Below, one piece after another: positions 25,785 to 35,305 of a stretch of 64,000 nucleotides of DNA. A program made the translations under genes and the position numbers. Numbering within the stretch: position 1 is the stretch's first letter; each line of letters opens with the position of its first letter. The stretch is from Thermocrispum municipale DSM 44069 (GTDB taxonomy: Bacteria > Actinomycetota > Actinomycetes > Mycobacteriales > Pseudonocardiaceae), in NCBI RefSeq assembly GCF_000427825.1, contig NZ_ATYT01000007.1, forward strand, positions 1 through 64,000. Direction: 5' to 3'. The notes below the pieces were generated by a model, which worked only from the letters and a program-made list of their open reading frames with translations, did no database searches and was not told where the DNA came from.

Positions 25785-28519
25785 GACTGGTCCCTTCTCT
25801 GGTTACCGACTACTCCTTGCTCGCCGTTCTTCTCGTCCCCTGCGACGTCGGGGGTCGCCATGCTGTGCGGGACCGCCACCGGCTCGTACACGTCCGGCGA
25901 AACCTCCCGGCCCTCGGCATCCGCGCCGGTTTCCTGGGGCAGCCCGAGAATTCCGAGGCGGGCGTTGCCGTGGGTCCCCCACACCTCGGCGTCCTCGGAC
26001 AGCCAGGTCAATCGCTGACGCTCCCGGTTCCTGCCGCCGGGCGCGCCGGCCGGCGTCATCGGCATCAACGGCAGGTGGGAGCCGCGCGCGCCGACGCCGG
26101 CAGCGTTGGCACCTGCTGCACTCGCGGCGCCCGCGCCGCCCATGCCCGCGCCGGGCGGCATCATCGGGAACATCGGCATCTGCGGGTCGCGGCCGTTGCC
26201 GGAACCCGTCTCGGCACCGTCGTACAGCTGCTCCGGCAGGTCCTCGGACCACTCGGCCCACCCCTGCCCCTGGAAGGCGTGGATCGGGGTGTGGTCGGGA
26301 CCCAGACCGAGCGCGTCGCCGTCCAGGCCGCCGTTCGGGAAGACGCTCTCCCCGGCTTCCGGCGCGCGGAGCGAACCTCCGGGCGGCAGCACGGTCGAGT
26401 CGCGGCCCGTGCCGTCCGGCCCAGCGGTGAGGTCGATGGCCTGCTCGGACAGGGCGTCGAAGTCACCGCCGGTCCAGCTGCCTTGGTCGGTCAACCCCGG
26501 CACATGGACTGCACCGTCCGGTCGGCCCGATCCGGTGAGGCCCTTGAGCAAAGCTTCGGAGTCCGGCACCGCCGCTTCCTCGATGCCGTCGGCGGACTCC
26601 GGCGCGACGTTGCCGAAATCGAGATCGGTCGGCTCGGCGTCGTCCCCCTCCTCTTCCGGGGCGAACAGCAGCTCGTCCGGAACGATCACCGACCCGTCGT
26701 CGTCGGCCGCCCCACCACGAAGGTTGTTGCGCATCGACGGCGGCACCATGAGGTTCGACGTGCCGGCACCCGGGCCGCCGAAAAGGCCGCCCGGCGGGAG
26801 GAACGGTGGCAGGACGCCGGTGCCCATCCCACTCCGACCACCGTTGACGCCCGTGGCGCCGGCATCGCCGTTGGCACCCGCTGGGCCGTCCCCGCCGTTC
26901 GCGCCCGCGAAGCCGTCGGCGCCGCCCGCGCCGTCACCGCCGGTGAAGTCGGCAGCGAAGACATCGCCTCCGCCGGGAAAGCTGCCCTGGCCGCCTCCGC
27001 CGCCGGCGAAGTTGCCCTCGCCGTTGCCGAGGTTCACCTCACCGTTGCCGTTGGCGCTCGGGATGTCCACCGGGCCGAACGCGTTCGGTCCGGTGGACCG
27101 GTCTCCCCCGCCTGCGCCGTCCGACGGTGGCTCGACGAAGGCCTGGTCGCCCTGACCGTTGCCGTTGTCCGGGCCGCCCTGGCCGTTGCCGGTGGACTCG
27201 CCGTCCCCGCCTTGCGGTCCGAAGTTGACCTCGTCGTGTCCGTCCGCGGGCGGCGGCACGAAGTTCCTGCCGTCGCCGTTGCTGCCGTTCTCGCCGCCGG
27301 CACCGTCGGCACCATCGGGGCCGTTGCCGTTCCCTCCGGCTTCGCCGTTGCCGCCGCCACTGCCGTGGTTCTCGCCGTGATTGCCCCCGAGCGGGGTGTT
27401 GGGGTCGGTGATCGCGACGAACGCCGGCTTCGAATCCAGGTAGGCCTGGCCGAGATTGTCCAGCAGTTCGACAGCGCGCTCGTTCAGCGGCTTCATCTGT
27501 TTGCGGACATAGTCGCTGATCCGGCTGTTGATGAGGTCCCACGTGGCCTGGCTGTCGAGCGGACCACCGAACGGCTCCATCCCCTCCGGCAGCGGATAGG
27601 GCTCGAACGTGCGCGACTCACCGGTCTCCTCGATCACCACGTGACTTTGGTAGCTCCCGGCGATCGCCCGGACGTCTCGCCGGAATTCCGGTGCGGAGCC
27701 GGCGTTCGAGTGATATCCGGCGATGACGGTCCGGATGTACTCCTCCGCCCGCGCCCGGCCGTTCTCCGCCAGCGTGTCGAGCACGTAGGGATTCGACGTC
27801 GACACGTCCAACCCCATGTTCACGATGTAGTGGTAGATGTTGCGCACCACGGCGTCCATCGCGTCGTGCACCGCGGTGTGCAGCGTGCCGCTGTACTCGT
27901 TCCACAGCTCGGCCATCTCACGTCCGAACCGGGAAAGCGCGTCCGCGTTCTGCTGCAAGGCCTGCGACGGTGGCGGGTTCTTGTCGGTGGTCAGCTGCCG
28001 GTGCAGGTCCTCCACGGTGGTCCCGAGCTGGATCACCCTGTTCGCGATGACGTGCGCGGCCAGACCGTGGAAGGCCGAATCACCCGCTCCGATCCGGCCC
28101 GCCCACTGCGCCAACGTCTCGTGCGCGCTCGCCAGCCAGCTGATGTAGCCGTCGAGCAGCTCCTTGGTGTTCAGGAAGTAGTTGACATCGATCTTGCCGA
28201 TGTCGGCGGCGGCGAGCCCGCCGATCATCCCGTCGACCTCGGTGACGCCGCTGGTCCAGTTCTCGATCTCCTCGAGGTTCTTGTTGACCGAGACGTACCA
28301 CACGTCCCACGCGTGGTAGCTGAAGCCGGTGGCGCGTGGGCCGCCGTCGACCTGCGCCGACCCGGGCGCGAGGTCTCCCCCGGCCTGGATGAACCACCCT
28401 TTGCCCGGTGTCGCACCCCGGTCGAGGACGGCTTGCAGGTTCGGGCCGAGCCCGGTGGTGATCCGCAGGGCGTGCTCGAACGTGCCCACCGGGGGCAGTT
28501 CGCCGTTCGGACTCGTCAT
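25781..28519 (-). CDS. Large T7SS-associated protein, helical N-domain plus Gly/Asn-rich region, 912 aa
   Basis: Residues 1 to ~360 are helical, with HALRITTGLGPNLQAVLDRG near the start and Trp-containing helices (AWDVWYVSVNKNLEEIENW) like the long alpha-hairpins of PPE-type and Esp substrates. Residues ~370-620 are Gly/Asn/Asp-rich. The C-terminal ~120 residues end in the motif LTWLSEDAEVWGTHGNARLG, shared with the 965-residue neighbour (QTWLSEDEEIWGTKGAATAG). The N-domains also align in outline, so these are paralogues. An LRGGAADDD segment occurs around residue 600. ATGA overlap with the upstream gene implies coupled expression. Likely a secreted substrate or an adaptor of this T7SS; no named family recognised. 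Confidence 0.8.
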   Translation of the reverse strand: MTSPNGELPPVGTFEHALRITTGLGPNLQAVLDRGATPGKGWFIQAGGDLAPGSAQVDGGPRATGFSYHAWDVWYVSVNKNLEEIENWTSGVTEVDGMIGGLAAADIGKIDVNYFLNTKELLDGYISWLASAHETLAQWAGRIGAGDSAFHGLAAHVIANRVIQLGTTVEDLHRQLTTDKNPPPSQALQQNADALSRFGREMAELWNEYSGTLHTAVHDAMDAVVRNIYHYIVNMGLDVSTSNPYVLDTLAENGRARAEEYIRTVIAGYHSNAGSAPEFRRDVRAIAGSYQSHVVIEETGESRTFEPYPLPEGMEPFGGPLDSQATWDLINSRISDYVRKQMKPLNERAVELLDNLGQAYLDSKPAFVAITDPNTPLGGNHGENHGSGGGNGEAGGNGNGPDGADGAGGENGSNGDGRNFVPPPADGHDEVNFGPQGGDGESTGNGQGGPDNGNGQGDQAFVEPPSDGAGGGDRSTGPNAFGPVDIPSANGNGEVNLGNGEGNFAGGGGGQGSFPGGGDVFAADFTGGDGAGGADGFAGANGGDGPAGANGDAGATGVNGGRSGMGTGVLPPFLPPGGLFGGPGAGTSNLMVPPSMRNNLRGGAADDDGSVIVPDELLFAPEEEGDDAEPTDLDFGNVAPESADGIEEAAVPDSEALLKGLTGSGRPDGAVHVPGLTDQGSWTGGDFDALSEQAIDLTAGPDGTGRDSTVLPPGGSLRAPEAGESVFPNGGLDGDALGLGPDHTPIHAFQGQGWAEWSEDLPEQLYDGAETGSGNGRDPQMPMFPMMPPGAGMGGAGAASAAGANAAGVGARGSHLPLMPMTPAGAPGGRNRERQRLTWLSEDAEVWGTHGNARLGILGLPQETGADAEGREVSPDVYEPVAVPHSMATPDVAGDEKNGEQGVVGNQRRDQS

Positions 28520-31413
28520 CGCGTCCCCTCCGAAGACTGCTCCGCGGTCTGTTCCTGGGTTTGGCGGTCCTTGCCCTTGCTGCTCGGAGCCTTCGAGCGC
28601 ACGTGCACGTGAGTGGGCGCGCGCTGCTCCTCGTTCTCCACCTCAGGACCTTCCGGCAGGCCGATGACGCCCGCCGTGGCGGCGCCCTTGGTGCCCCAGA
28701 TCTCCTCGTCCTCGGACAACCAGGTCTGCCGCTCGCGATCCTTGTTCTGCTGCGCTCCGTTCGGCGGCATGATCGGTGGCATCATCGGTGGCATGAACGG
28801 CGTGCGGCCGCCGACGCCGCCGATGCCGGTGCCCGTTCCGCCCTGGCTCTGCTCGGTGCCGGACCAGTTCGACCATCCCTCGCCGCTGAACCCGCCGGCG
28901 CCGCCCGTGTCGCCGCCGACGCTGCCCTCTCCACCGGCACCGCCGCCCCCGGCGGGGAAATTGGCACCGGCGGCGACCTCCTTGCCGTTCCCACCGCCGA
29001 GCAGGTCGCGCAGGTCGTCCGGGATGTTCGTCGAGGCGCTCGGCGGGTCGTGCTTGCCGGACAGGTCGGGGATGTTCGTCGAACCGTTGCCGCCGCCGTT
29101 GAGCAGGTCCTTGAGTGTCTCGTCGTCCAAGCCCCCGACCGGGAACTCGTTGCGGTCGTCGTCGAGCAGGTCGGACAGATCGGGGATGTTCGACGAACCG
29201 GTGCCGTTGGCGCCGTTTCCGCCGAGGTCGAGGGCCACCGGGTTGCCGTTGGCGTCGAACACCGGCAGCGGATTGCCGTTGGCGTCCAACGGCAGGTCCA
29301 GGGTGCCGTCCCGGTTGATCGGGATCGGGTTGCCGTCGGCGTCGAACAGGGCTGGGTTGCCGTCGGCGTCGAACACCGGCAACGGATTGCCGTTGGCGTC
29401 CAACGGCAGATTCAGCGTGCCGTCCCCGTCCAGGGGGATCAGGTTGCCGTTGGCGTCGTACATCGGTGGCGGGCTGAGCCGCTGCAGGTCGACGGGGTTG
29501 CCGTTGGCGTCGAACACCGGCAACGGATTGCCGTTGGCGTCCAACGGCAGGTTCAGGGTGCCGTCCCCGTTCATCGGGATCGGGTTGCCGTTGGCGTCGA
29601 ACAGCTGTGTCGGCTTGCCGTTGTTGTCCAGCGGCGACTTGAAGGTGCCGATGCCTCCCGGACCTGGGGTGATCGGCAAGCCGCCGGGGCCGAGCAGGTT
29701 GTTCAGCTGATCGGTCAAGTTGCCGGTGCCGTTGGCATTGGGGCCGTCACCATTGCCGAACAGGTTGTTCAGCTGATCGGTCAGGTTGCCGGTGCCGTTG
29801 GCGCTGGGTCCACCGCCGCCTGGGCCCCCGCCACCGTTGAGCAGATTGTTCAGCTGATCAGTCAGATCACCATTGCCGTTCGGACCACCACCGCCCGGGC
29901 CCCCGCCACCGTTGAGCAGATTGTTCAGCTGATCGCTCAGATCACCATTGCCGTTGCCGTTCGGACCACCACCACCGTTCGGACCACCCTCGAACAACTT
30001 CTTCAGCTGGTCGTCGAGATCGCTGTTGCCCTTGCCGTCGCCGAAGAGGCCGCTGAGGTCGATCTTGGTCTTGCCGCCGCCCCCGTCACCGAACAGGTCC
30101 TTGAGGATGTCGTCGACATTGGTGTTGCCGCCGCCGTTCCCGCCGCCGAGGCCGCCACCGCCACCGCCGCCCTCCAGCGGCTGCGGGTCGTCGAGCGCCG
30201 CCAAATTCGGCTTCGCGCTGAGGTAGGAGTCCTCGAGGTAGCTCATCGCCTCGCGTGCCGACTCGTGCAGCAAGTCCATGATTTCCTCGATGTAATCGTT
30301 GATGTAACGATTGGCCTGCTGCCACGTTGCCGCCGAATTGAGTGGACCGGTGATCTTCGGGAAGGTCTCGACGCCATTGACCGGAGCGATGGGAACGGGA
30401 TCATACGGCTCGTTCACAATATCGAATTCAACACTGCTGACATCGCTGAAGATGTCGCGAAAATAATCATCCAAACCGTTGTTCATCTTGAAGTTCGCGA
30501 TGCGCGCGCCTTGATTGTGGGTCGAACTCCAGGCGGCGACCACCCCGCGTATATATTCTTTGGCCGGATCAGCCGAGAACCCCGATTTGAAGTCGCGCTC
30601 CCACGGGCTGACATGGGAATAATTGATGAGATCGAGCAGGTAGTTCGGCTCGCCGTGCGCCAGCCCCAATTGCCGAACGTACAAAGCAACGTTTTTGACG
30701 AGGTTGCCGACCAGCTTCCCGGGCAAGTCGTACAGCGCATCACGCACGGTGTACCAGGCGGTCGCCATCATCCGGATGAAGGACTGCAGGGCGCTGGCGA
30801 GTTCGAGAATCTTCTGCGGCGTCTCGCGATCCTCCACGATCTGTTCGAGGATGTCGCTGACGATGAACTGGAAGTTCTTGACGTGCTGGTAGATGACGTT
30901 CGCGGCTTTACCTTTGAACGAGTCGTCGTCGCTGGTCAGCTTGTCGACCCAGGTCTGCAGTACCGCATCTGCCGAACGCAGCCAGGCCAGGTACTCGTCC
31001 AGCACCATCTGCACGTCGTAGAACTGCGTGATGTCGACCAGGCCGAGCCGACCCCCCAGCAGATCGCCGACCATGCTGTCCATCTCTTCGATCTGGTCGT
31101 TCCACTGTCTGATCAGCTCCCAGTCGGCGTTGATGCCGATCCACACGGCGCCGTACGCCGTGTAGGTGTACGCGGCACTACTCGTCGAGCCGCCGTCCGG
31201 CTTTTTGTTGTCCGAATCGTCCGAACTGCTTTTGCCGGATTCCGTCATGGCGTTCGACAACGACAGCCAGCCCTCACTGCCCTCGCCGTTGCCACTGCCC
31301 TTTTTCAGCAGACCGGAGAGGTCGACGGTCTCCATTCCGGTGACCTCGCTGAAGATGTCGAAGAAGGTCAGCCGGCGGTTATCACCTCCCGGCGCTGAAT
31401 TCCCCTCGGCCAT
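28516..31413 (-). CDS. Large T7SS-associated protein with DQLNNL and DANGNP repeats, 965 aa
   Basis: Helical N-terminal ~410 residues (RLTFFDIFSEVTGMETVDLS, INADWELIRQWNDQIEEMDS), paralogous in layout to the 912-residue neighbour. Next come five units of (D/N)-x-x-DQLNNLL spaced by Gly/Pro/Asn (about 29990-29690), then three super-units of DANGNP/GDGTLNLPLDANGNPLPV type (about 29620-29230), then three NIPDLSD/NIPDDLRD units. The end carries the conserved TWLSEDEEIWGT motif and a basic tail. The DxNGxP loops resemble Asp/Asn-rich cation-binding repeats, which is inference. ATG start at 31413; the stop overlaps the next start. Confidence 0.8.
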   Translation of the reverse strand: MAEGNSAPGGDNRRLTFFDIFSEVTGMETVDLSGLLKKGSGNGEGSEGWLSLSNAMTESGKSSSDDSDNKKPDGGSTSSAAYTYTAYGAVWIGINADWELIRQWNDQIEEMDSMVGDLLGGRLGLVDITQFYDVQMVLDEYLAWLRSADAVLQTWVDKLTSDDDSFKGKAANVIYQHVKNFQFIVSDILEQIVEDRETPQKILELASALQSFIRMMATAWYTVRDALYDLPGKLVGNLVKNVALYVRQLGLAHGEPNYLLDLINYSHVSPWERDFKSGFSADPAKEYIRGVVAAWSSTHNQGARIANFKMNNGLDDYFRDIFSDVSSVEFDIVNEPYDPVPIAPVNGVETFPKITGPLNSAATWQQANRYINDYIEEIMDLLHESAREAMSYLEDSYLSAKPNLAALDDPQPLEGGGGGGGLGGGNGGGNTNVDDILKDLFGDGGGGKTKIDLSGLFGDGKGNSDLDDQLKKLFEGGPNGGGGPNGNGNGDLSDQLNNLLNGGGGPGGGGPNGNGDLTDQLNNLLNGGGGPGGGGPSANGTGNLTDQLNNLFGNGDGPNANGTGNLTDQLNNLLGPGGLPITPGPGGIGTFKSPLDNNGKPTQLFDANGNPIPMNGDGTLNLPLDANGNPLPVFDANGNPVDLQRLSPPPMYDANGNLIPLDGDGTLNLPLDANGNPLPVFDADGNPALFDADGNPIPINRDGTLDLPLDANGNPLPVFDANGNPVALDLGGNGANGTGSSNIPDLSDLLDDDRNEFPVGGLDDETLKDLLNGGGNGSTNIPDLSGKHDPPSASTNIPDDLRDLLGGGNGKEVAAGANFPAGGGGAGGEGSVGGDTGGAGGFSGEGWSNWSGTEQSQGGTGTGIGGVGGRTPFMPPMMPPIMPPNGAQQNKDRERQTWLSEDEEIWGTKGAATAGVIGLPEGPEVENEEQRAPTHVHVRSKAPSSKGKDRQTQEQTAEQSSEGTR

Positions 31414-31440
31414 AGTCGCTCACCGCCAGTTCAACGTCCG

Positions 31441-34400
31441 TCAGTCGTCTTTGTCGGAGTCGGAGTCCGAGTCGGAATCGTTGTCCGAGTCCGAGTCGGA
31501 AGCCGAATCGGAGTCGCTCGAGTCGTTGTTTCCTCCACCGCCACCGGTGAAGCCGCCGCCACCACCGCCGCTGCTGCCGAACCCGGGGAACTCACTCGTG
31601 AACGCCGAAGCCGTGTACGCAGCCAGGTCGTTCGTGTCGTTGAACACGGTGACCGCGTTTTCCAGCGCACGATGGAACTTGTCGAACGCCAGCTGCAGCT
31701 TCTTCGTGTTGGACTTGACCGAGCTGCCGAATTCGTTGGCCCACGAGTTCAGGTTCTCGGCCGGGTCGAACGTCTGCCCCTTCGGCTGCAGCAGCAGGCT
31801 GTTGTCGAGGTGAATGTGCGTCGTGTCGCTGTAGATCGCCTTGAGGATCGTGCTTTCCAGCTCATCGATGGCGGCCATCAGCTGGCGGTACGAAGCCTCG
31901 TCGAACGTGACGTTCGGGTCGCCGGTCGTGTTGCCGTTGTTACCGCCTTCGCCGTCGCCGCTGCCGCTGGAATCGCTGTCTTCGTCGTCGTCCTTGCCGT
32001 CGCTGTCCTCGTCTTCCTTGTCGTCGTCCTTGCCGTCGCTGTCCTCGTCCTCGTCGTCCTTGCCGCTGCCTTCGCCGTCCTCGTCTTCGTCCTCGTCGCC
32101 CTTGCTCTCGCTGTCCTCGTCGCCCTCGTTGTTGCCGCTGCCGTATCCACTTCCTGGGAACCCGTTGCCGTCCCCGTCCCCGGCGCCGTTACCTGCACCG
32201 TTACCGCTGCCGGTGCCACTACCGCCGCCTTCGCCGTCTCCCTTGCCCGGTGGCGGCGCCCAGGTGTAGCTGGGGTAGAAGTTCTTGCCGGTCACCGGGT
32301 CGACGATCGGTTTGCCGTCGGGCCCCATGAGCGGCGGGTCCGTCTGACCCTCGGAGTCCTGCGGCGTGTACGTCTTGTAGAGGTAGTCGCCGTCCTCGTT
32401 CGTGACCGGGTCGCCGTTCTCGTCCAGGATCGGCTCGCCCAGCGGGCCCGCACCGGGTTCGGTGTTCTCTCCCGGCTTGGTCGACTTGGTGAACGTGCCC
32501 GGCGGTGGCGCCCATGTGTAGGTGGGATAGAGGTGCTGGCCCGTCCTCGGGTCGACGACCGGGTTGCCGTTCTCGTCACGCAGCGGCTCCTCGGTCTGCC
32601 CCTCGTCCGGCGCCGGCTTGTACGTCCGGTAGAGGTGCTCGCCCGTGTCCGGGTTGATCACCGGCGTGCCGTCAGCAGCCGTCACCGGATCCGGCTTGAC
32701 GTGCGACGCGACCGGTTCGCCGTCCGGCGTCTCGGACCCAGGGGGCGGTCCCCACACGTAGTTGGGGTAGAACTTGTTCCCGGTCTCGGGGTCGATGATC
32801 GGATCCCCGTTGGCGTCGAGCAGCGGTTCGCCTTCTCCGTCCTTCGACGGGAGGTAGACCTTCCAGAGGTGCTCACCGGTTTCCGGGTTGACGACCGGGT
32901 TGCCGTTCTCGTCGGTGAAGTGCACCGGCGCGAGTTCCCGCTGATGAAGCTCTCCGGCTTCCAGCTCGTCCGGCGAGGGCCCCCATCGGTAGACGGGCTC
33001 ACCCGAGCCGTCGTCGTCGACGTAGAGGTGCTCGCCCGTTTCCGGGTCGACCACCGGGTTGCCGTCGCTGTCCAGAACCTCCTCGCCGTACGACGTCTTG
33101 GCCGGCGTGTGGCTGTCGCCCGTGTTCGACTTGTCGGTGTCGGAATCGGTGTCGGTATCGCTGTCGGAATCGGTGTCGGTGTCGTAGCCGACACCCGTCC
33201 CGGAGCCGCTGCCGGAGCCGGACCCGCCACCTCCGCCGGACCCGCCTCCGGATCCGCCGCCGTCGGATTGATCGCCGGTGGAATTCCCGGTGTCGTCGTT
33301 GCCGGTCGACTTGTCAGAGTCGTCGTCGGTGTCGTCCTCGGTCGACTTGTCGGAGTCGTTGTCGCCCTGACCGTTGCCGTTGCCGGACGACTGATTGGAG
33401 CCATTGCCGCTACCACCGCCGGGGTTACCGCCGGAGCTGCCGTAGTGGCCGGTCCCCGGGTTGCCCCCGCCACCACCCGATCCACCACCGCCGGACTGAT
33501 CGCCGGTGGAGTTCCCGGTGTCGTCGCCGCCGGTCGACTTGTCAGAGTCGTCGTCGGTGTTGTTGCCGGTCGACTGGCCGGAGTCGTTGTCGGAGCCGTT
33601 GTCCGAGTCGTCGTCGCCTTGGGTGTCGCCGGGTGACTGGTTGGCCTCGTCGCCGCGGTTGCCGTTGCCGTGGTTTCCCGCGAAATTGATGCCCTCGCCG
33701 TTGCCGGACTTGCCGTAATGACCGGCACCCGGGTTGCCACCACTGCTGCTGGAGCCGCTGTCGCCGCCGGGCTGGTCATGGTCTCCGCGACCACCGCGAC
33801 CGCCCGGCTGATCGTCGTCGCCGGTGTGCCGACCCTTGTCGTCCGGGTCGTCCGGGTCGTCGGGGTCGTCGGGGTCGTTGGAATCGTTGCGGCCGCCCCG
33901 GCCTTCGTCGTCGCCCGATCCGGTGCCGGAGTCGTCGTCGGGGTCGCGCCCGGCAAGCTTGTCGAAGGTGTCCGACAGCTCGTCGAACTTTTCCGACAGT
34001 TCGTCGAAGTCCTCGGCGAGATCCTCGAACAACTCGTCGAGGTCCTCGTCGTCGCCTGCGCCGTCCCCGGTCGAATCCGAGTCGGAGTCGTCGCCCCGAC
34101 GGTTCGACCGCGAGTCGGAGTCGTCGTCGCTGTTCGACGTCTGCCTTACGTTGTCGTCGTCATCGTCGCCGGCCCTCTTGGCCAGCTTGTCGAACTTGAC
34201 TGCCAGCTCGTCGAAGTCATCGGCCAGCTCCTCGAACTGGTCCGAGATCTCCTCGAAGGTTTCGGCGTCCTCCGCGTCGCTGTCCTCACCTCGCGCCGAC
34301 ACATCGTCCGGGTCGCGCCGGTCGTCGTCACCACGCGAACCACGCTCATTCCGGTCGCGGTGGTCGTCGTCGCCACGCGAACCGCGCTCGTCGTCGCGCC

Positions 34401-34875
34401 CGTCCTCGTCGTCTCGCCGGCGGCGACGAAGCGCCAGCTGCCGTGCCCCCGGGTCGGTCTGGTCGTCGTCTCCTGATCCCCTGCCGGAGCCACCGCCGCC
34501 TCCGGACGACCCACCACCTCCGTGACCACCGAAGAAGTCGTGCCCGGTGCCCTTCTTGTGGTCGACGGCCAGCCGGTGGAACTCCTCCGCCGCTTCGTCC
34601 AACAAGTCCGACATCCCGTCGAACTCGTTGGCAAGTTCGGCGAAATGTCCCGCTGTCTCACCAATACTGCCCGCGGGCGTGCTCTCACCGTCGACCGCGA
34701 AATCCTGCACCGGCGTCGCCGGTACCTTGTCGGTCGCGAACCCCTCCTGATCCGGGTCCGCCATCCGATTCGCATAAGGGGACATCGGCATTCCCATCAG
34801 AGGGTTAGCCGAATGTGCCGACTCGGCGTCTGGTTTCCGCGAGCGAGCGATCCGCTCCGGATCAGTTCCCTCCAC
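31441..34875 (-). CDS. Hyperacidic repeat protein with C-terminal ESX-like helical domain, 1144 aa
   Basis: GTG start with an AAGGAGA ribosome site 8 bases upstream. Three heptad helices of one kind occur in the first ~310 residues (FAELANEFDGMSDLLDEAAE, FEELADDFDELAVKFDKLAK, FDELSEKFDELSDTFDKLAG), separated by Asp/Arg/Gly-rich linkers. A very acidic Asp/Ser/Gly region follows, then seven units of ~30-60 residues built on D-x-(N/D)G-x-P-(V/I)-x-(D/N)P-x-TG (e.g. LRDENGNPVVDPRTGQHLYP). After another Asp/Glu run, the last ~150 residues form a helical hairpin (LMAAIDELESTILKAIYSD; LNSWANEFGSSVKSN) and a Ser-Asp tail. I infer an extracytoplasmic T7SS substrate or cell-wall spanning component. No family recognised. 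Confidence 0.8.
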   Translation of the reverse strand: MEGTDPERIARSRKPDAESAHSANPLMGMPMSPYANRMADPDQEGFATDKVPATPVQDFAVDGESTPAGSIGETAGHFAELANEFDGMSDLLDEAAEEFHRLAVDHKKGTGHDFFGGHGGGGSSGGGGGSGRGSGDDDQTDPGARQLALRRRRRDDEDGRDDERGSRGDDDHRDRNERGSRGDDDRRDPDDVSARGEDSDAEDAETFEEISDQFEELADDFDELAVKFDKLAKRAGDDDDDNVRQTSNSDDDSDSRSNRRGDDSDSDSTGDGAGDDEDLDELFEDLAEDFDELSEKFDELSDTFDKLAGRDPDDDSGTGSGDDEGRGGRNDSNDPDDPDDPDDPDDKGRHTGDDDQPGGRGGRGDHDQPGGDSGSSSSGGNPGAGHYGKSGNGEGINFAGNHGNGNRGDEANQSPGDTQGDDDSDNGSDNDSGQSTGNNTDDDSDKSTGGDDTGNSTGDQSGGGGSGGGGGNPGTGHYGSSGGNPGGGSGNGSNQSSGNGNGQGDNDSDKSTEDDTDDDSDKSTGNDDTGNSTGDQSDGGGSGGGSGGGGGSGSGSGSGTGVGYDTDTDSDSDTDTDSDTDKSNTGDSHTPAKTSYGEEVLDSDGNPVVDPETGEHLYVDDDGSGEPVYRWGPSPDELEAGELHQRELAPVHFTDENGNPVVNPETGEHLWKVYLPSKDGEGEPLLDANGDPIIDPETGNKFYPNYVWGPPPGSETPDGEPVASHVKPDPVTAADGTPVINPDTGEHLYRTYKPAPDEGQTEEPLRDENGNPVVDPRTGQHLYPTYTWAPPPGTFTKSTKPGENTEPGAGPLGEPILDENGDPVTNEDGDYLYKTYTPQDSEGQTDPPLMGPDGKPIVDPVTGKNFYPSYTWAPPPGKGDGEGGGSGTGSGNGAGNGAGDGDGNGFPGSGYGSGNNEGDEDSESKGDEDEDEDGEGSGKDDEDEDSDGKDDDKEDEDSDGKDDDEDSDSSGSGDGEGGNNGNTTGDPNVTFDEASYRQLMAAIDELESTILKAIYSDTTHIHLDNSLLLQPKGQTFDPAENLNSWANEFGSSVKSNTKKLQLAFDKFHRALENAVTVFNDTNDLAAYTASAFTSEFPGFGSSGGGGGGFTGGGGGNNDSSDSDSASDSDSDNDSDSDSDSDKDD

Positions 34876-34946
34876 CGAACTCTCCTTTCGCTACCAAGAA
34901 ACGTCAGCCACCGCTGATGGGAATGCCGATACCCGTACGAACCGAA

Positions 34947-35270
34947 TCAGGGATTGAGCTGGTAACCCATGTCGGCTGCGCTGCCGAGCATGATCTGCTG
35001 GCCGCGCCGGTCGCCTTCCAGCACGATCTCGTGAACCTTGTAGGCCTTGCCGGCCTCCTTCTCGATGTCGGCCAGCATCTCCAGGTAGAGCCTGGTCCAC
35101 TCGCGCTGATTCTTCTCCCAGATGGCGACCGAGTTGCCGAACAGAGCCTCTTCCTTGGAGTTCAACAGGTGGTTCAGGCTGTCCAGCTCGGCACCCAGCT
35201 CGTGGACGCACTTCATGAACCGGTTGTTCAGTTCGGCGAACGCGGGATTGTTTACGTTGATGTAAGTCAT
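34947..35270 (-). CDS. ESX/WXG100-like small helical protein, 107 aa
   Basis: Two long helices (FAELNNRFMKCVHELGAELD and the segment after residue 50, IWEKNQREWTRLYLEMLADI) give the helical-hairpin plan of WXG100 proteins. The turn has Trp-Glu-Lys instead of Trp-x-Gly. Length of about 100 residues is typical. ATG at 35270 is preceded by an AAAGGA ribosome site. It is the second of two adjacent small ESX-like genes, 35 bases apart, just after eccB, so the two may form a heterodimer as EsxA/EsxB do. Confidence 0.75.
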   Translation of the reverse strand: MTYINVNNPAFAELNNRFMKCVHELGAELDSLNHLLNSKEEALFGNSVAIWEKNQREWTRLYLEMLADIEKEAGKAYKVHEIVLEGDRRGQQIMLGSAADMGYQLNP

Positions 35271-35305
35271 GGCAGTCCTTTCGATGTCCTGACCGAATCC
35301 CCGGC

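Noticed and set aside
25745-28612. 955-codon plus-strand frame opposite the 912-residue gene
   Set aside because: Antisense shadow; the minus frame carries the conserved tail motif and the overlapping starts and stops.
28561-31398. 945-codon plus-strand frame opposite the 965-residue gene
   Set aside because: Its VAVGVEHRQRI-type repeats are the mirror of the DANGNP repeats on the other strand. The minus frame has start, coupling and operon context.
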